From Clostridiales bacterium (GTDB taxonomy: Bacteria; Bacillota; Clostridia; Christensenellales; Aristaeellaceae), in the NCBI GenBank assembly GCA_019409045.1, contig DXVG01000068.1, positions 1-8,126 of the forward strand: a stretch of 8,126 nucleotides of DNA. The letters are read 5' to 3'. Position 1 is the stretch's first letter. Every line of letters starts with the position of its first letter. Below are positions 1 through 6,596 of the stretch, piece after piece. The translations under genes and the position numbers were made by a program. The notes below the pieces were generated by a model. That model was not told the origin of the DNA. It saw nothing but the letters and a program-made list of their open reading frames with translations, and searched no databases.

Positions 1-82
1 CTCAGGTTGTGGATTCTTGCACTTTCATTTTTCCTGATTGGGCTTGCTTTGTCCGATTTTTTGTTCTTTACCCCAACTTTTA

Positions 83-385
83 TTATAGAGCCATAAGCGA
101 GTCATCGTCATTCAAGGGAAATGCTTCTATGATTTTCCAGTCCTCAAGGCGGCGAAAATCGCGCAAATAGCGGAATGCAACAGAAAAGGTATTGGTACGA
201 TCCACCTGAGCCGAAGACGGGAATTTTCCGATATGATGTATGACAATACCGGGATGGACTTCGATCGGCTTTATCAGTGGCGTGTGTCGCCCTTGTTGAG
301 GCCCCTGTTGCCGCCCAAACCATTGGCCTTTTTTGATGTCAAAGACTGTAAGCGCGTACTTAAACGCTTGAGGCGTGTAAGAGAT
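83..385 (-). pseudogene. Orphan open frame, probable 3' remnant of an unidentified gene
   Basis: The minus strand is open for 100 codons between an in-frame stop (tta at 386-388 on the plus strand) and its own TAA stop (83-85). No ATG, GTG or TTG lies near its upstream end, so it looks like the C-terminal part of a truncated gene rather than an intact one. The translation has ordinary protein texture: a segment around VHPGIVIHHIGKFPSS, then an amphipathic, Arg/Phe-rich stretch FRYLRDFRRLEDWKIIEAF and an acidic tail ending SLMAL. I do not recognise the family. The plus strand is open over the same interval with the same codon boundaries (89-406), so the strand is not certain; I prefer minus because its translation looks more like folded protein. 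Base composition is much less GC-rich than the genes to the right, consistent with a different origin or decay. Confidence 0.3.
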
Positions 386-406
386 TTAGATCAGAACTAC
401 AATTGA

Positions 407-614
407 GCCGCGAACGATGGCAACCTCAAACGAGTCATGAGGCCGCCTGGGACATGGGCTTCTTCCGCATCCCCATCCCGGCGGTCATGCTTTGCCGCAG
501 GCGCCACGGCCGCCCTGAGCCTCTCCCCGCGCCTCGCGGGTCGGCGCGAAGCCCCGCCGCGGAACCGGCGCGCAAGGCCGAAGCGCGCGGACATGACCGG
601 CGAGGGGGATTCCG
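407..614. other. GC-rich spacer downstream of the kinase gene, no gene seen
   Basis: This 208-base stretch separates the AT-richer left end from the kinase stop codon. The open frames crossing it on both strands are Arg/Ala/Pro-rich, low-complexity translations typical of non-coding high-GC DNA, and none has a good ribosome binding site or a recognisable domain. It contains a short perfect hairpin (526-540: CCCGCG, loop CCT, CGCGGG) in a broader CG-rich inverted-repeat-prone stretch. There is no T-run on either side, so I cannot call an intrinsic terminator for the kinase transcript. Confidence 0.5.
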
Positions 615-1877
615 CTATGGACAGGAGGCGGTGGCCATTTCTGGCAGCGCGATGCAAAACCGGCTGCCATGGGGCGCGACGGGGGCGTAGGACAGCCTGC
701 CGCCATGGCTTTCAACAATGCTCCGGGCGACGCTCAGGCCCAGTCCGCTGTGCGCCCGGTCCGCGCGGCTCTGGTCCGCGCGATAGAAGCGATCAAATAT
801 GCGCTCGCGTAGCTCCGGGGGGACGCCGGGGCCGTCGTCCTCGACGATGATCCACGCCGTCCGTCCCCGGCGCTGCGTCAGGATCGTCACATGCCCGCCC
901 GCCTGCGTGTAGCAGACGGCGTTGTCGACGAGCGCGTTCAGCGCGCGCCGCAAAAGCGCCTCATTCCCCTCGACCACCGGAAGCGCCTCCGGCGTCGGCG
1001 CGACGCACAGCCGAACGCCCTTCTGCTCCGCGGCGGCGGCGTGGGCCTCCGCTGCGCTGCGAACGAGCGAGGCGACCTCCACCGGCGCGCCCTCCGCCGC
1101 CCTGCCGTCGGTCGCGGCGGTGAGGAGCAGCATATCCTCGCAGAGACTGCTCATGTGCGTCAACTCTTTCAGTATCTGCTCGACAAACGGCGCATGGTCG
1201 GGCGGGTCCAGCATCAGCGCCTCCGCGTGGATGCGGATGACCTGCATCGGCGTGCGCAGCTCGTGGGAGGCAGCGGACACAAACTGATTCTGCTTTGCGT
1301 GGGCCTCCCGGATGGGCTGCGTCACCCCCCCTGAAAAAACCCACCAAACCAGCGCGATCCCCGCCACCGCCAGCACTGCGATGCCCGCGTACAACAGCCG
1401 CTGGACGCGCCGCTGGGCGTCCGCCGCCCGCATATCCTGCAACACGACGACCGTCCGCGCGTTCCGATAGTCGTCGATGCGGCGGATCGCCGCCAGATAC
1501 CGCTCGACATGATCGCCCATGACCGTGCCGTTCCAGTCGCCCGCGTCCGGGGCGGACTCCAGCGCGCGGGAGAGCAGCACATCCCTGTCCGTCTCGGGCT
1601 TCCAGCCGCCGCGGAAGGCGATGGGGCCTCCGCCGTCCTGTATGGAGATGATCAGCCCGTCGGCCACCTCCGTCTTGGCGAGCTGCGCCGTGCGTATGGC
1701 GCCGCTCATGCGCACATCCTGCGCGATGCGGTCCGCCTGCGCCGCCAGCCGCGCCCGTTCGCCCTGCTGTAGCTGCCGCTCGGATACGCTCAGCGCCGCC
1801 AGCGCGGTACATACGACCACCGCGCCGAGCACGCCGATGAGCAGGATCGCCAGCTTCTTTCGCAATGCGGCAATCAT
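615..1877 (-). CDS. Membrane sensor histidine kinase
   Basis: A 420-residue sensor kinase that would autophosphorylate on histidine and pass the phosphate to the regulator encoded just upstream. It has an N-terminal membrane helix (about 9-30), an extracytoplasmic domain of about 130 residues, a second helix (about 162-182), then the HisKA core with SAASHELRTP (phospho-acceptor H205). The ATP-binding domain follows: N-box NALVDNAV (314-321), G1 DDGPG (347-351), F-box IFDRFYRAD (360-368) and G2 HSGLGLS (376-382). Only about 20 residues separate the second helix from the H-box, so there is no room for a normal HAMP domain. I chose ATG 1875-1877 because it forms an ATGA overlap with the regulator stop and is followed directly by the membrane helix. 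The open frame continues upstream to 2009, but that extension is low-complexity and overlaps the regulator. The extracellular domain is not recognisable, so the signal is unknown. Confidence 0.95.
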   Translation of the reverse strand: MIAALRKKLAILLIGVLGAVVVCTALAALSVSERQLQQGERARLAAQADRIAQDVRMSGAIRTAQLAKTEVADGLIISIQDGGGPIAFRGGWKPETDRDVLLSRALESAPDAGDWNGTVMGDHVERYLAAIRRIDDYRNARTVVVLQDMRAADAQRRVQRLLYAGIAVLAVAGIALVWWVFSGGVTQPIREAHAKQNQFVSAASHELRTPMQVIRIHAEALMLDPPDHAPFVEQILKELTHMSSLCEDMLLLTAATDGRAAEGAPVEVASLVRSAAEAHAAAAEQKGVRLCVAPTPEALPVVEGNEALLRRALNALVDNAVCYTQAGGHVTILTQRRGRTAWIIVEDDGPGVPPELRERIFDRFYRADQSRADRAHSGLGLSVARSIVESHGGRLSYAPVAPHGSRFCIALPEMATASCP

Positions 1878-2548
1878 GCGCGCTCCAATCGAAAGCCGAT
1901 GCCGTGCACGGTGGCGATCTTCACGTCCGCGCCCACCGCCCGCAGCCGCTTTCTGAGAAAATAGATGTAGTTGTCCAGGTTGCCGCCCTCCACCGGCGCG
2001 TCGCCCCACACGCGCGAAAGCAGCAGCTCCCGGGGCAATACCTGCTCGGGATTGCGCATGAACTGCGCAAGCAATTCCGCCTCGCGCCGGCTCAGCGCGC
2101 AGGAAGCGCCGTCCTCATGTTGCAAAAATCCCCGGTCTGCATTCAATGTGACCTTTCCATACTGCAACCGCTCCGGCTCGCTCAGCTGCGGGGCGCGCCG
2201 CCCCAGCGCGCGCACGCGCGCCAGCAGTTCCTCCACGGCGAACGGCTTCACCAGATAGTCGTCCGCCCCCGCGTCCAGCCCCTCCACGCGGTCGCCAATA
2301 TTGGCCATGGCCGTAATCATCAAAACGGGGGTCGTGATGTGCCTCTCGCGCAGACGGCGGAGCAGCTGCACGCCGTCCATCCCCGGCAGCATCCGGTCCA
2401 GCAGGATCAGTTCATACTTGCCCTGCGACGCGGCCTCCAGCCCGCTCGGGCCGTCCGCGCATGCGTCGGCCGCGAATCCCGCGTGCTTCAAATGAAACGC
2501 CAGCCCCTGCGCCAGCGCGGCGTCGTCCTCGACGATCAGTATCCGCAT
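1874..2548 (-). CDS. OmpR/PhoB-family response regulator
   Basis: A 224-residue two-domain transcription regulator, first gene of the leftward operon and coupled to the kinase by an ATGA overlap. The receiver domain (about 1-115) has the acidic pocket E7-D8-D9, phospho-acceptor D51 in LILLDRMLPGMDG, the switch threonine T79 in MITA and the conserved K101 in VKPF. The C-terminal winged helix (about 128-224) has the typical SRREAELL helix, a recognition helix around GGNLDNYIYFLRKRLR and the terminal hairpin VHGIGFRL. I start at ATG 2546-2548, which begins MRILIVEDD and has GGGAGG at 2556-2561, 7 bases upstream. A longer frame to 2602 would run through its promoter and is rejected. Members of this family bind hexamer direct repeats with about 11-base spacing; just such repeats lie immediately upstream of this gene, so it is the likely regulator of both divergent operons. 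Confidence 0.96.
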   Translation of the reverse strand: MRILIVEDDAALAQGLAFHLKHAGFAADACADGPSGLEAASQGKYELILLDRMLPGMDGVQLLRRLRERHITTPVLMITAMANIGDRVEGLDAGADDYLVKPFAVEELLARVRALGRRAPQLSEPERLQYGKVTLNADRGFLQHEDGASCALSRREAELLAQFMRNPEQVLPRELLLSRVWGDAPVEGGNLDNYIYFLRKRLRAVGADVKIATVHGIGFRLERA

Positions 2549-2573
2549 CCGCGCGCCTCCCTTCCATGCGCCC

Positions 2574-2602
2574 ATTATAGCGCGCAACCATCTAATTTTC
2601 AT
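2574..2602 (-). promoter_or_regulatory. Promoter of the two-component operon
   Basis: Reading leftward, a perfect TATAAT -10 (plus-strand ATTATA, 2574-2579) is preceded at a 17-base spacing by ATGAAA (2597-2602), which matches 4 of 6 bases of the -35 consensus. The expected start near 2567 would give a leader of about 19 bases carrying the GGGAGG ribosome binding site. Two of the TTAGAT hexamers lie in the spacer and across the -35, so regulator binding there would be expected to block or modulate this promoter. Confidence 0.7.
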
Positions 2603-2632
2603 CTAATTTCCAGATTTAGAAGCCTTTTAGAA
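2590..2632. promoter_or_regulatory. Symmetric operator: two back-to-back TTAGA-N5-TTAGA boxes
   Basis: On the plus strand the hexamers read ATCTAA (2590-2595), ATCTAA (2601-2606), TTAGAA (2616-2621) and TTAGAA (2627-2632). Each pair is a direct repeat with an 11-base period (N5 gap), about one helical turn. The two pairs are inverted about base 2611, so each points at one of the divergent operons. Direct hexamer repeats with N5 spacing are the known binding architecture of OmpR/PhoB-family regulators (for example the TTAAG-N5-TTAAG type of CiaR). A single further TTAGAA occurs at 2642-2647, nearer the rightward promoter. The likely ligand is the response regulator at 1874-2548; that assignment is inferred from position. 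Confidence 0.6.
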
Positions 2633-2673
2633 AAACGCCTGTTAGAATGGCGCTGTAAGGGACCCCCCGGCTC

Positions 2674-2679
2674 TATTAT
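2674..2679 (+). promoter_or_regulatory. -10 element of the rightward operon
   Basis: TATTAT matches 5 of 6 bases of the -10 consensus and lies about 30 bases before the first start codon. The position 17 bases upstream (2651-2656, CGCTGT) does not resemble a -35, and neither does TGTAAG next to it. The promoter would therefore be expected to need an activator, plausibly the response regulator bound at the TTAGAA hexamers (2616-2632, 2642-2647). Confidence 0.45.
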
Positions 2680-2705
2680 ACACGATCTTCATGGAGGAGG
2701 CTATC

Positions 2706-4910
2706 ATGAATAAGCATAGCAAGCGGCATCTCTGTCTGTTTCTCTGCATGGCGCTGCTCACGGCGCTCTTCCCCGGCAATCTCGCTCTGGCTTCCGAGGT
2801 GGCCATGGGGCGCTATGTGGAAGCGCCGATCGACCTTCCCAGTGGGGCGTGGCAGGCGTTTACACAGGCGAACGGCACGATCTATGCCGTAAACGCGAGC
2901 GGAGACACGCTGCTGCAAAGCCTCGACCTCGAGGCCGACAACTGGGAGACGCTGCCCTCCGGCCACGACGAGGCCGCCTCGCCCGCGCTGGGCGGCGTCA
3001 ACGGCATCGCCGCGGCCGAGGACGGCACGATCTACCTCTCCTCCGGCTGGGCCATGCAGACGGAAGACGGCTATCCCTTCCTCGAGCGCATCCGGGACGG
3101 CCAGGCGCAGCGCGTGCAGCTGGACCAGGAGCTCTACACGGGCATGGATCGCCTCATCTTCTGCGCGCTGCCCTCGGGGGACCTGTTCGCCCTGAGCGAC
3201 GTGGAGGCCTATCGCTTCTCGCCCGAGGGGGAGACGCTTATGCGCTATGCCGTATCCGGCGGATATTCCGTGGCCGCATATGAAGGCGAGGTCGCCATTT
3301 GTTCCCTGACCAACGGTCTGATCAGCGTGCTCGACATCGAGAGCGGGCGGCTGTTGCGCTCCCTGGCGCTGCCCGGCGCGAGCGAATATGGCATTGTCGG
3401 ATACGATGGCAAAGGCGCGCTGTACTATGTCTGCCCGGAGGGGCTCTATCAGGTCAACGCGGGCAGCGACATCATGGTACAGATCGCGGACGGCCGCCTG
3501 ATGACCGCGGGCAAGCCCAGCGTCGAGGCGTGCGCGCTCCTGTTCGACGCGCAGGACAACCCGATCGTCGCCTACACGCAGGGCGGTGTCAAGTCGCTCG
3601 TCGCCTATCGCTACGACGAAAATGTCGCCACCGAGCCGGGCACGATTTTGAGCGTCTACACGCTCTACGACAGCCAGACGCTGCGCGAGTGCGCCAACCG
3701 ATTCCAGCTGGAGAACCCCGAGGTGCTGGTGGAGATCACCGTGGCGCTGCCCGAGGGCACCGCCGTCACCCGAGACGACGCCATCCGCACGCTGAACACG
3801 GAGCTGCTCTCCGGCAACGGCCCGGACGTGCTGGTGCTGGACGGCCTGCCGGTGGAGAGCTACATCCGGCAGGGCATGCTGCTCGACCTGACCTCCACCA
3901 TACAGCCGATGCTCGACTCCGGCGAGCTGCTGGAAAGCGTGGCCTCGTCCTTTGCGGAAGACGGCGCGATCGCCGCCGTGCCCACGCGCTTTCTGCTGCC
4001 CACGCTGTGGGGCGAGGTATCGGGCGTGGAGACGCTTGCGGACATGGCCGCGTGGGCGCAGGAAAACCCGGACGCGCTGCCCCTCTACGCCACGGACGTG
4101 GAGCTGCTGGTCGGCACGTTTTACCTGAGCTGCGCCCCGGCATGGTTTGACGATGCGGGGCGGCTGGACGAGGCAAAGCTCGAGCAGTTTCTCGTCGCGC
4201 TCGGGGACATCCGCGGAAGCTGGACGTATGAGGCCGTCGTGCAGGCAACCGGGCAGGATTATCAGACGCGGCTGAACAGCGAGGGCGTGGCGCTGGAATG
4301 GAACCCATACAGCGGCACGGACAAGGGCTTTGTGGTGGAAATACTGAGCGGCGTGACGATGGTGAAGGGCCTGCAAAGGCAGCGTCCCTGCCTGCTGCGG
4401 GGAAGGGACGCGCTGGCGGAGATCAACGGCCAGCTGCATGCAAGCGCCATCGAGGGCGGGGACTTCGCGCCGCTGCCCGGTCAGGCGCAGGGCTGCTTTG
4501 TGCCCGCGCTGACGCTGGGCGTGAACAAGGGAAGCGCGAACACTGAAACGGCGACGGCGTTTGTCGCCTGTGCGCTGGGCGAGGCCACGCAGGGCTCGGC
4601 CTTTGACGGGTCGGCGGGCTTCCCGGTAAACGCCGCGGCGCTGGAGGCGATGCTGCGCGAGGACGCCGCCCCGCAGTGCACCTCGGCAGTCTCTGCCGGG
4701 GATATCTCCTGGTCCAGCAAGTGGCTCGATCAGGCGCAGTGCGACCGCCTGCGCGGGATCATCGACGAATTGCAAACGCCGGTGGTCGTAGACTTTACGC
4801 TCTACCAGATGCTCGTGGATGAGACTACTCCCTTCTTCGAGGGCGACATCGACGCCGCGCAGGCCGCGAAAAACCTGTGCGACCGGGCCAATGCGTACCT
4901 TGCGGAGTAG
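2706..4910 (+). CDS. Secreted beta-propeller/extracellular solute-binding fusion protein
   Basis: A 734-residue exported protein, much longer than the roughly 400-450 residues usual for sugar-binding proteins. Residues 1-29 form a Sec signal peptide ending ALA before S30. Residues about 40-310 carry repeated short strands of the type (D/N/S)G-x-(I/L)-(Y/F) (NGTIYAV 56-62, DGTIYLS 106-112, SGDLFAL 157-163, KGALYYV 236-242), typical of a beta-propeller. Residues about 313-734 look like a family-1 solute-binding protein: ANRFQLENPEV (329-339), GNGPDVLVLDG (370-380), AVPTRFLLP (424-432), GVNKGSANTETATAF (605-619) and GFPVNAAAL (638-646). The two permeases behind it support a transport role. No lipobox cysteine is present, unusual for a monoderm binding protein. 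I start at ATG 2706, with AGGAGG (2695-2700) 5 bases upstream; the in-frame ATG at 2691 lies within that binding site. The ligand cannot be read from the sequence. Confidence 0.88.
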   Translation: MNKHSKRHLCLFLCMALLTALFPGNLALASEVAMGRYVEAPIDLPSGAWQAFTQANGTIYAVNASGDTLLQSLDLEADNWETLPSGHDEAASPALGGVNGIAAAEDGTIYLSSGWAMQTEDGYPFLERIRDGQAQRVQLDQELYTGMDRLIFCALPSGDLFALSDVEAYRFSPEGETLMRYAVSGGYSVAAYEGEVAICSLTNGLISVLDIESGRLLRSLALPGASEYGIVGYDGKGALYYVCPEGLYQVNAGSDIMVQIADGRLMTAGKPSVEACALLFDAQDNPIVAYTQGGVKSLVAYRYDENVATEPGTILSVYTLYDSQTLRECANRFQLENPEVLVEITVALPEGTAVTRDDAIRTLNTELLSGNGPDVLVLDGLPVESYIRQGMLLDLTSTIQPMLDSGELLESVASSFAEDGAIAAVPTRFLLPTLWGEVSGVETLADMAAWAQENPDALPLYATDVELLVGTFYLSCAPAWFDDAGRLDEAKLEQFLVALGDIRGSWTYEAVVQATGQDYQTRLNSEGVALEWNPYSGTDKGFVVEILSGVTMVKGLQRQRPCLLRGRDALAEINGQLHASAIEGGDFAPLPGQAQGCFVPALTLGVNKGSANTETATAFVACALGEATQGSAFDGSAGFPVNAAALEAMLREDAAPQCTSAVSAGDISWSSKWLDQAQCDRLRGIIDELQTPVVVDFTLYQMLVDETTPFFEGDIDAAQAAKNLCDRANAYLAE

Positions 4911-5748
4911 CGGCGCGCGCCGCCGCGAGGCGCTGACCGGCTGGCTGTTTGTGCTGCCCAGCCTCATCGGCGTGTGCATCTTCCTGGCGTTCCCCATGGT
5001 GGACACCGTGCGCCGTTCGTTTCTCTCCGTCTCCGGGGAATGGCGCGGGCTGGAGAACTACCGGGCGCTGATGGACAACGCCTCCTTCCGCCTCGCGGCG
5101 GGCAACACCGCCCGATTCCTGATCACGGCGGTTCCGCTGCTTCTGCTGCTCTCGCTGGGGGCCGCGCTTGCGGTCCGGCGCGCCCCGGCGTTTGTGAAGT
5201 CCGGCTTCCTCGTGCCGCTGGCGCTGCCGGTGGCCGCGCTGGCGCTGATCTGGCAGGTGCTGTTTGACGATCAGGGGCTGGTGAACGCGGCGCTCAACGC
5301 CATGGGCGCGCAAACCGTCGCCTTTCTGGACTCCGCAGCGGCGTTCTGGGTGCTGGTGGGCAGCTACATCTGGAAGAATATGGGCTTTGACATGGTGCTC
5401 ATGCTCGCGGCGCTCTCAGGCGTCCCCAAGGCCCTCTATGAAGCCGCGCAGCTCGACGGCGCGGGGCGCTTTCGGCAGTTTCGCGCCATCACGCTCCCGC
5501 ACCTGTATCCCACGCTGTTCGTCACAGCGGTGCTGTCGGTGATCAACGCCTTTAAGGTGTTCCGCGAGGCGTACCTCGTGGCGGGCAACTACCCGCACGA
5601 GAGCATGTACCTTTTGCAACACCTGTTCAACAACTGGTTTTTGCGGCTGGACATCGACAAGCTGTGCGCGGCCGCGACGCTGACCGCGCTGGCGCTGGGG
5701 GCGCTGATATTGCTGCTGCAAAAATTCCAGGGGAGGTCGCGCGTGTGA
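4891..5748 (+). CDS. ABC transporter permease, MalF/UgpA-type
   Basis: A 285-residue inner-membrane permease of the binding-protein-dependent importer type. It has an N-terminal helix in GWLFVLPSLIGVCIFLAFP (17-35), about six membrane segments in all, and the conserved cytoplasmic EAA loop EAAQLDGAGRFRQF (184-197) followed by ITLPHLYP, which docks the ATPase. The N-terminal FVLPSLIG...FP signature is characteristic of the first permease of carbohydrate (CUT1) importers. The chosen ATG overlaps the preceding gene by 20 bases, which implies translational coupling. Its ribosome binding site is weak, and the in-frame TTG at 4900 is a possible alternative. The longer frame starting at 4819 is a shadow of the upstream gene. 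It should pair with the next permease as a heterodimer. Confidence 0.94.
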   Translation: MRTLRSSGARRREALTGWLFVLPSLIGVCIFLAFPMVDTVRRSFLSVSGEWRGLENYRALMDNASFRLAAGNTARFLITAVPLLLLLSLGAALAVRRAPAFVKSGFLVPLALPVAALALIWQVLFDDQGLVNAALNAMGAQTVAFLDSAAAFWVLVGSYIWKNMGFDMVLMLAALSGVPKALYEAAQLDGAGRFRQFRAITLPHLYPTLFVTAVLSVINAFKVFREAYLVAGNYPHESMYLLQHLFNNWFLRLDIDKLCAAATLTALALGALILLLQKFQGRSRV

Positions 5749-6593
5749 AATCCATTGCAAAGGCCCTGTGGATCGGCGCATGTGCGCTTCTATGCCTGAC
5801 GATGTTGCTTCCTCTGGCAATGCTGCTTGTCGGTTCGCTGATGGGCAACGACGAGGCGCTCAAGGCGCTGGGGCCCGTGTTCTCCGGCACAGAGGGGTAT
5901 GCCTCATGGCCGCTTTTGCCGCAGTATCCCACGCTGCGCGGCTATATAGAGCTCATGCTGGATTCCCCGGAGTTTTTCGCCATGTTCTGGAACTCCGTTT
6001 CCTACGCGGCGCTCTCGCTTGCGGGGCAGCTCGTGGGCGTGGGCGCGGCCTGGGGCTTTGCGCGCTACCGCTTCCCCGGCAAGGGGGCCGCCTTCGCGCT
6101 GTACGTCTTCCTGATGCTCATGCCGTTTCAGGTGACCATGATCGGGCAGTATCTGGCGCTGGATTCCCTGCAACTGATGGACACGCGCTGGGCGATCATA
6201 CTGCCTGCGGTGTTTTCCACCATGCCGGTGTTCATCGTGACGCGCTTTTTCGAGGTGATCCCGGAAAGCGTATTGGAAGCGGCGCGCATCGACGGCGCGG
6301 GGGAGGTGCGCATATTTGTGCGCATGGGGCTTCCGCTGGGCCTTCCCGGGCTGTTGGGCGCGATGGTTTTGAGCTTTATCGAGGTCTGGGGCATGATCGA
6401 GCAGCCGATGACGTTCCTGCGCTCCCAGCGCCTGTGGCCGCTGTCGCTGTACCTGCCGCAGATCACCGGCGATTCGCTGGGCTGGGCGATGACCGCGTCC
6501 GCCCTGGCGCTGCTTCCGCCCCTGCTCGTGTTTCTGTGCGGCCAGCGATACCTCGTGCAGGGTATTGGAGCCATGGGTTTGAAGGAGGGATGA
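5745..6593 (+). CDS. ABC transporter permease, MalG/UgpE-type
   Basis: A 282-residue membrane permease, partner of the preceding gene. It has an N-terminal helix (about 8-30), a long extracytoplasmic loop, and an EAA loop EAARIDGAGEVRIFVRM (178-194) followed by GLPLGLPG. This is the layout of MalG-type subunits, in which the loop before the second helix is long. The start is GTG 5745-5747, in a GTGA overlap with the upstream stop and 8 bases after GGGAGG (5731-5736). The open frame upstream of GTG is antisense-like and lies in the previous gene. The C-terminus (LVQGIGAMGLKEG) resembles the 'G...GA.KG' end common in carbohydrate importer permeases. No ATPase gene accompanies the pair, which is common for CUT1 systems that share an MsmK-like ATPase. 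Confidence 0.94.
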   Translation: MKSIAKALWIGACALLCLTMLLPLAMLLVGSLMGNDEALKALGPVFSGTEGYASWPLLPQYPTLRGYIELMLDSPEFFAMFWNSVSYAALSLAGQLVGVGAAWGFARYRFPGKGAAFALYVFLMLMPFQVTMIGQYLALDSLQLMDTRWAIILPAVFSTMPVFIVTRFFEVIPESVLEAARIDGAGEVRIFVRMGLPLGLPGLLGAMVLSFIEVWGMIEQPMTFLRSQRLWPLSLYLPQITGDSLGWAMTASALALLPPLLVFLCGQRYLVQGIGAMGLKEG

Positions 6594-6596
6594 GCG

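Noticed and set aside
233..406. 57-codon plus-strand frame with tandem ATG (233, 236)
   Set aside because: Part of it (PLLPPKPLAFFDV followed by Arg-rich sequence) faintly recalls the C-terminal part of nucleoside/thymidylate kinases. There is no P-loop in the open frame, no good ribosome binding site, and the opposite strand is equally open, so I do not call it.
526..540. Hairpin CCCGCG-CCT-CGCGGG as terminator of the kinase operon
   Set aside because: The stem is perfect but only 6 base pairs, and no T-run follows on either strand, so it fails as an intrinsic terminator.
403..690. Plus-strand 95-codon frame across the GC-rich spacer
   Set aside because: The Arg/Ala/Pro-rich translation shows no domain, and its 3' half is antisense to the kinase C-terminus.
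1878..2009. N-terminal extension of the kinase frame
   Set aside because: The extra 44 residues are low-complexity, lie inside the regulator's DNA-binding domain in another frame, and would precede the membrane helix; the ATGA-coupled start is better.
2676..5006. Long (776-codon) minus-strand open frame opposite the solute-binding gene
   Set aside because: Its translation is Arg/Gln/His/Ala-rich with no domain, has no ribosome binding site, and lies wholly antisense to a gene with a signal peptide and clear family motifs. Long antisense frames are expected in high-GC coding DNA.
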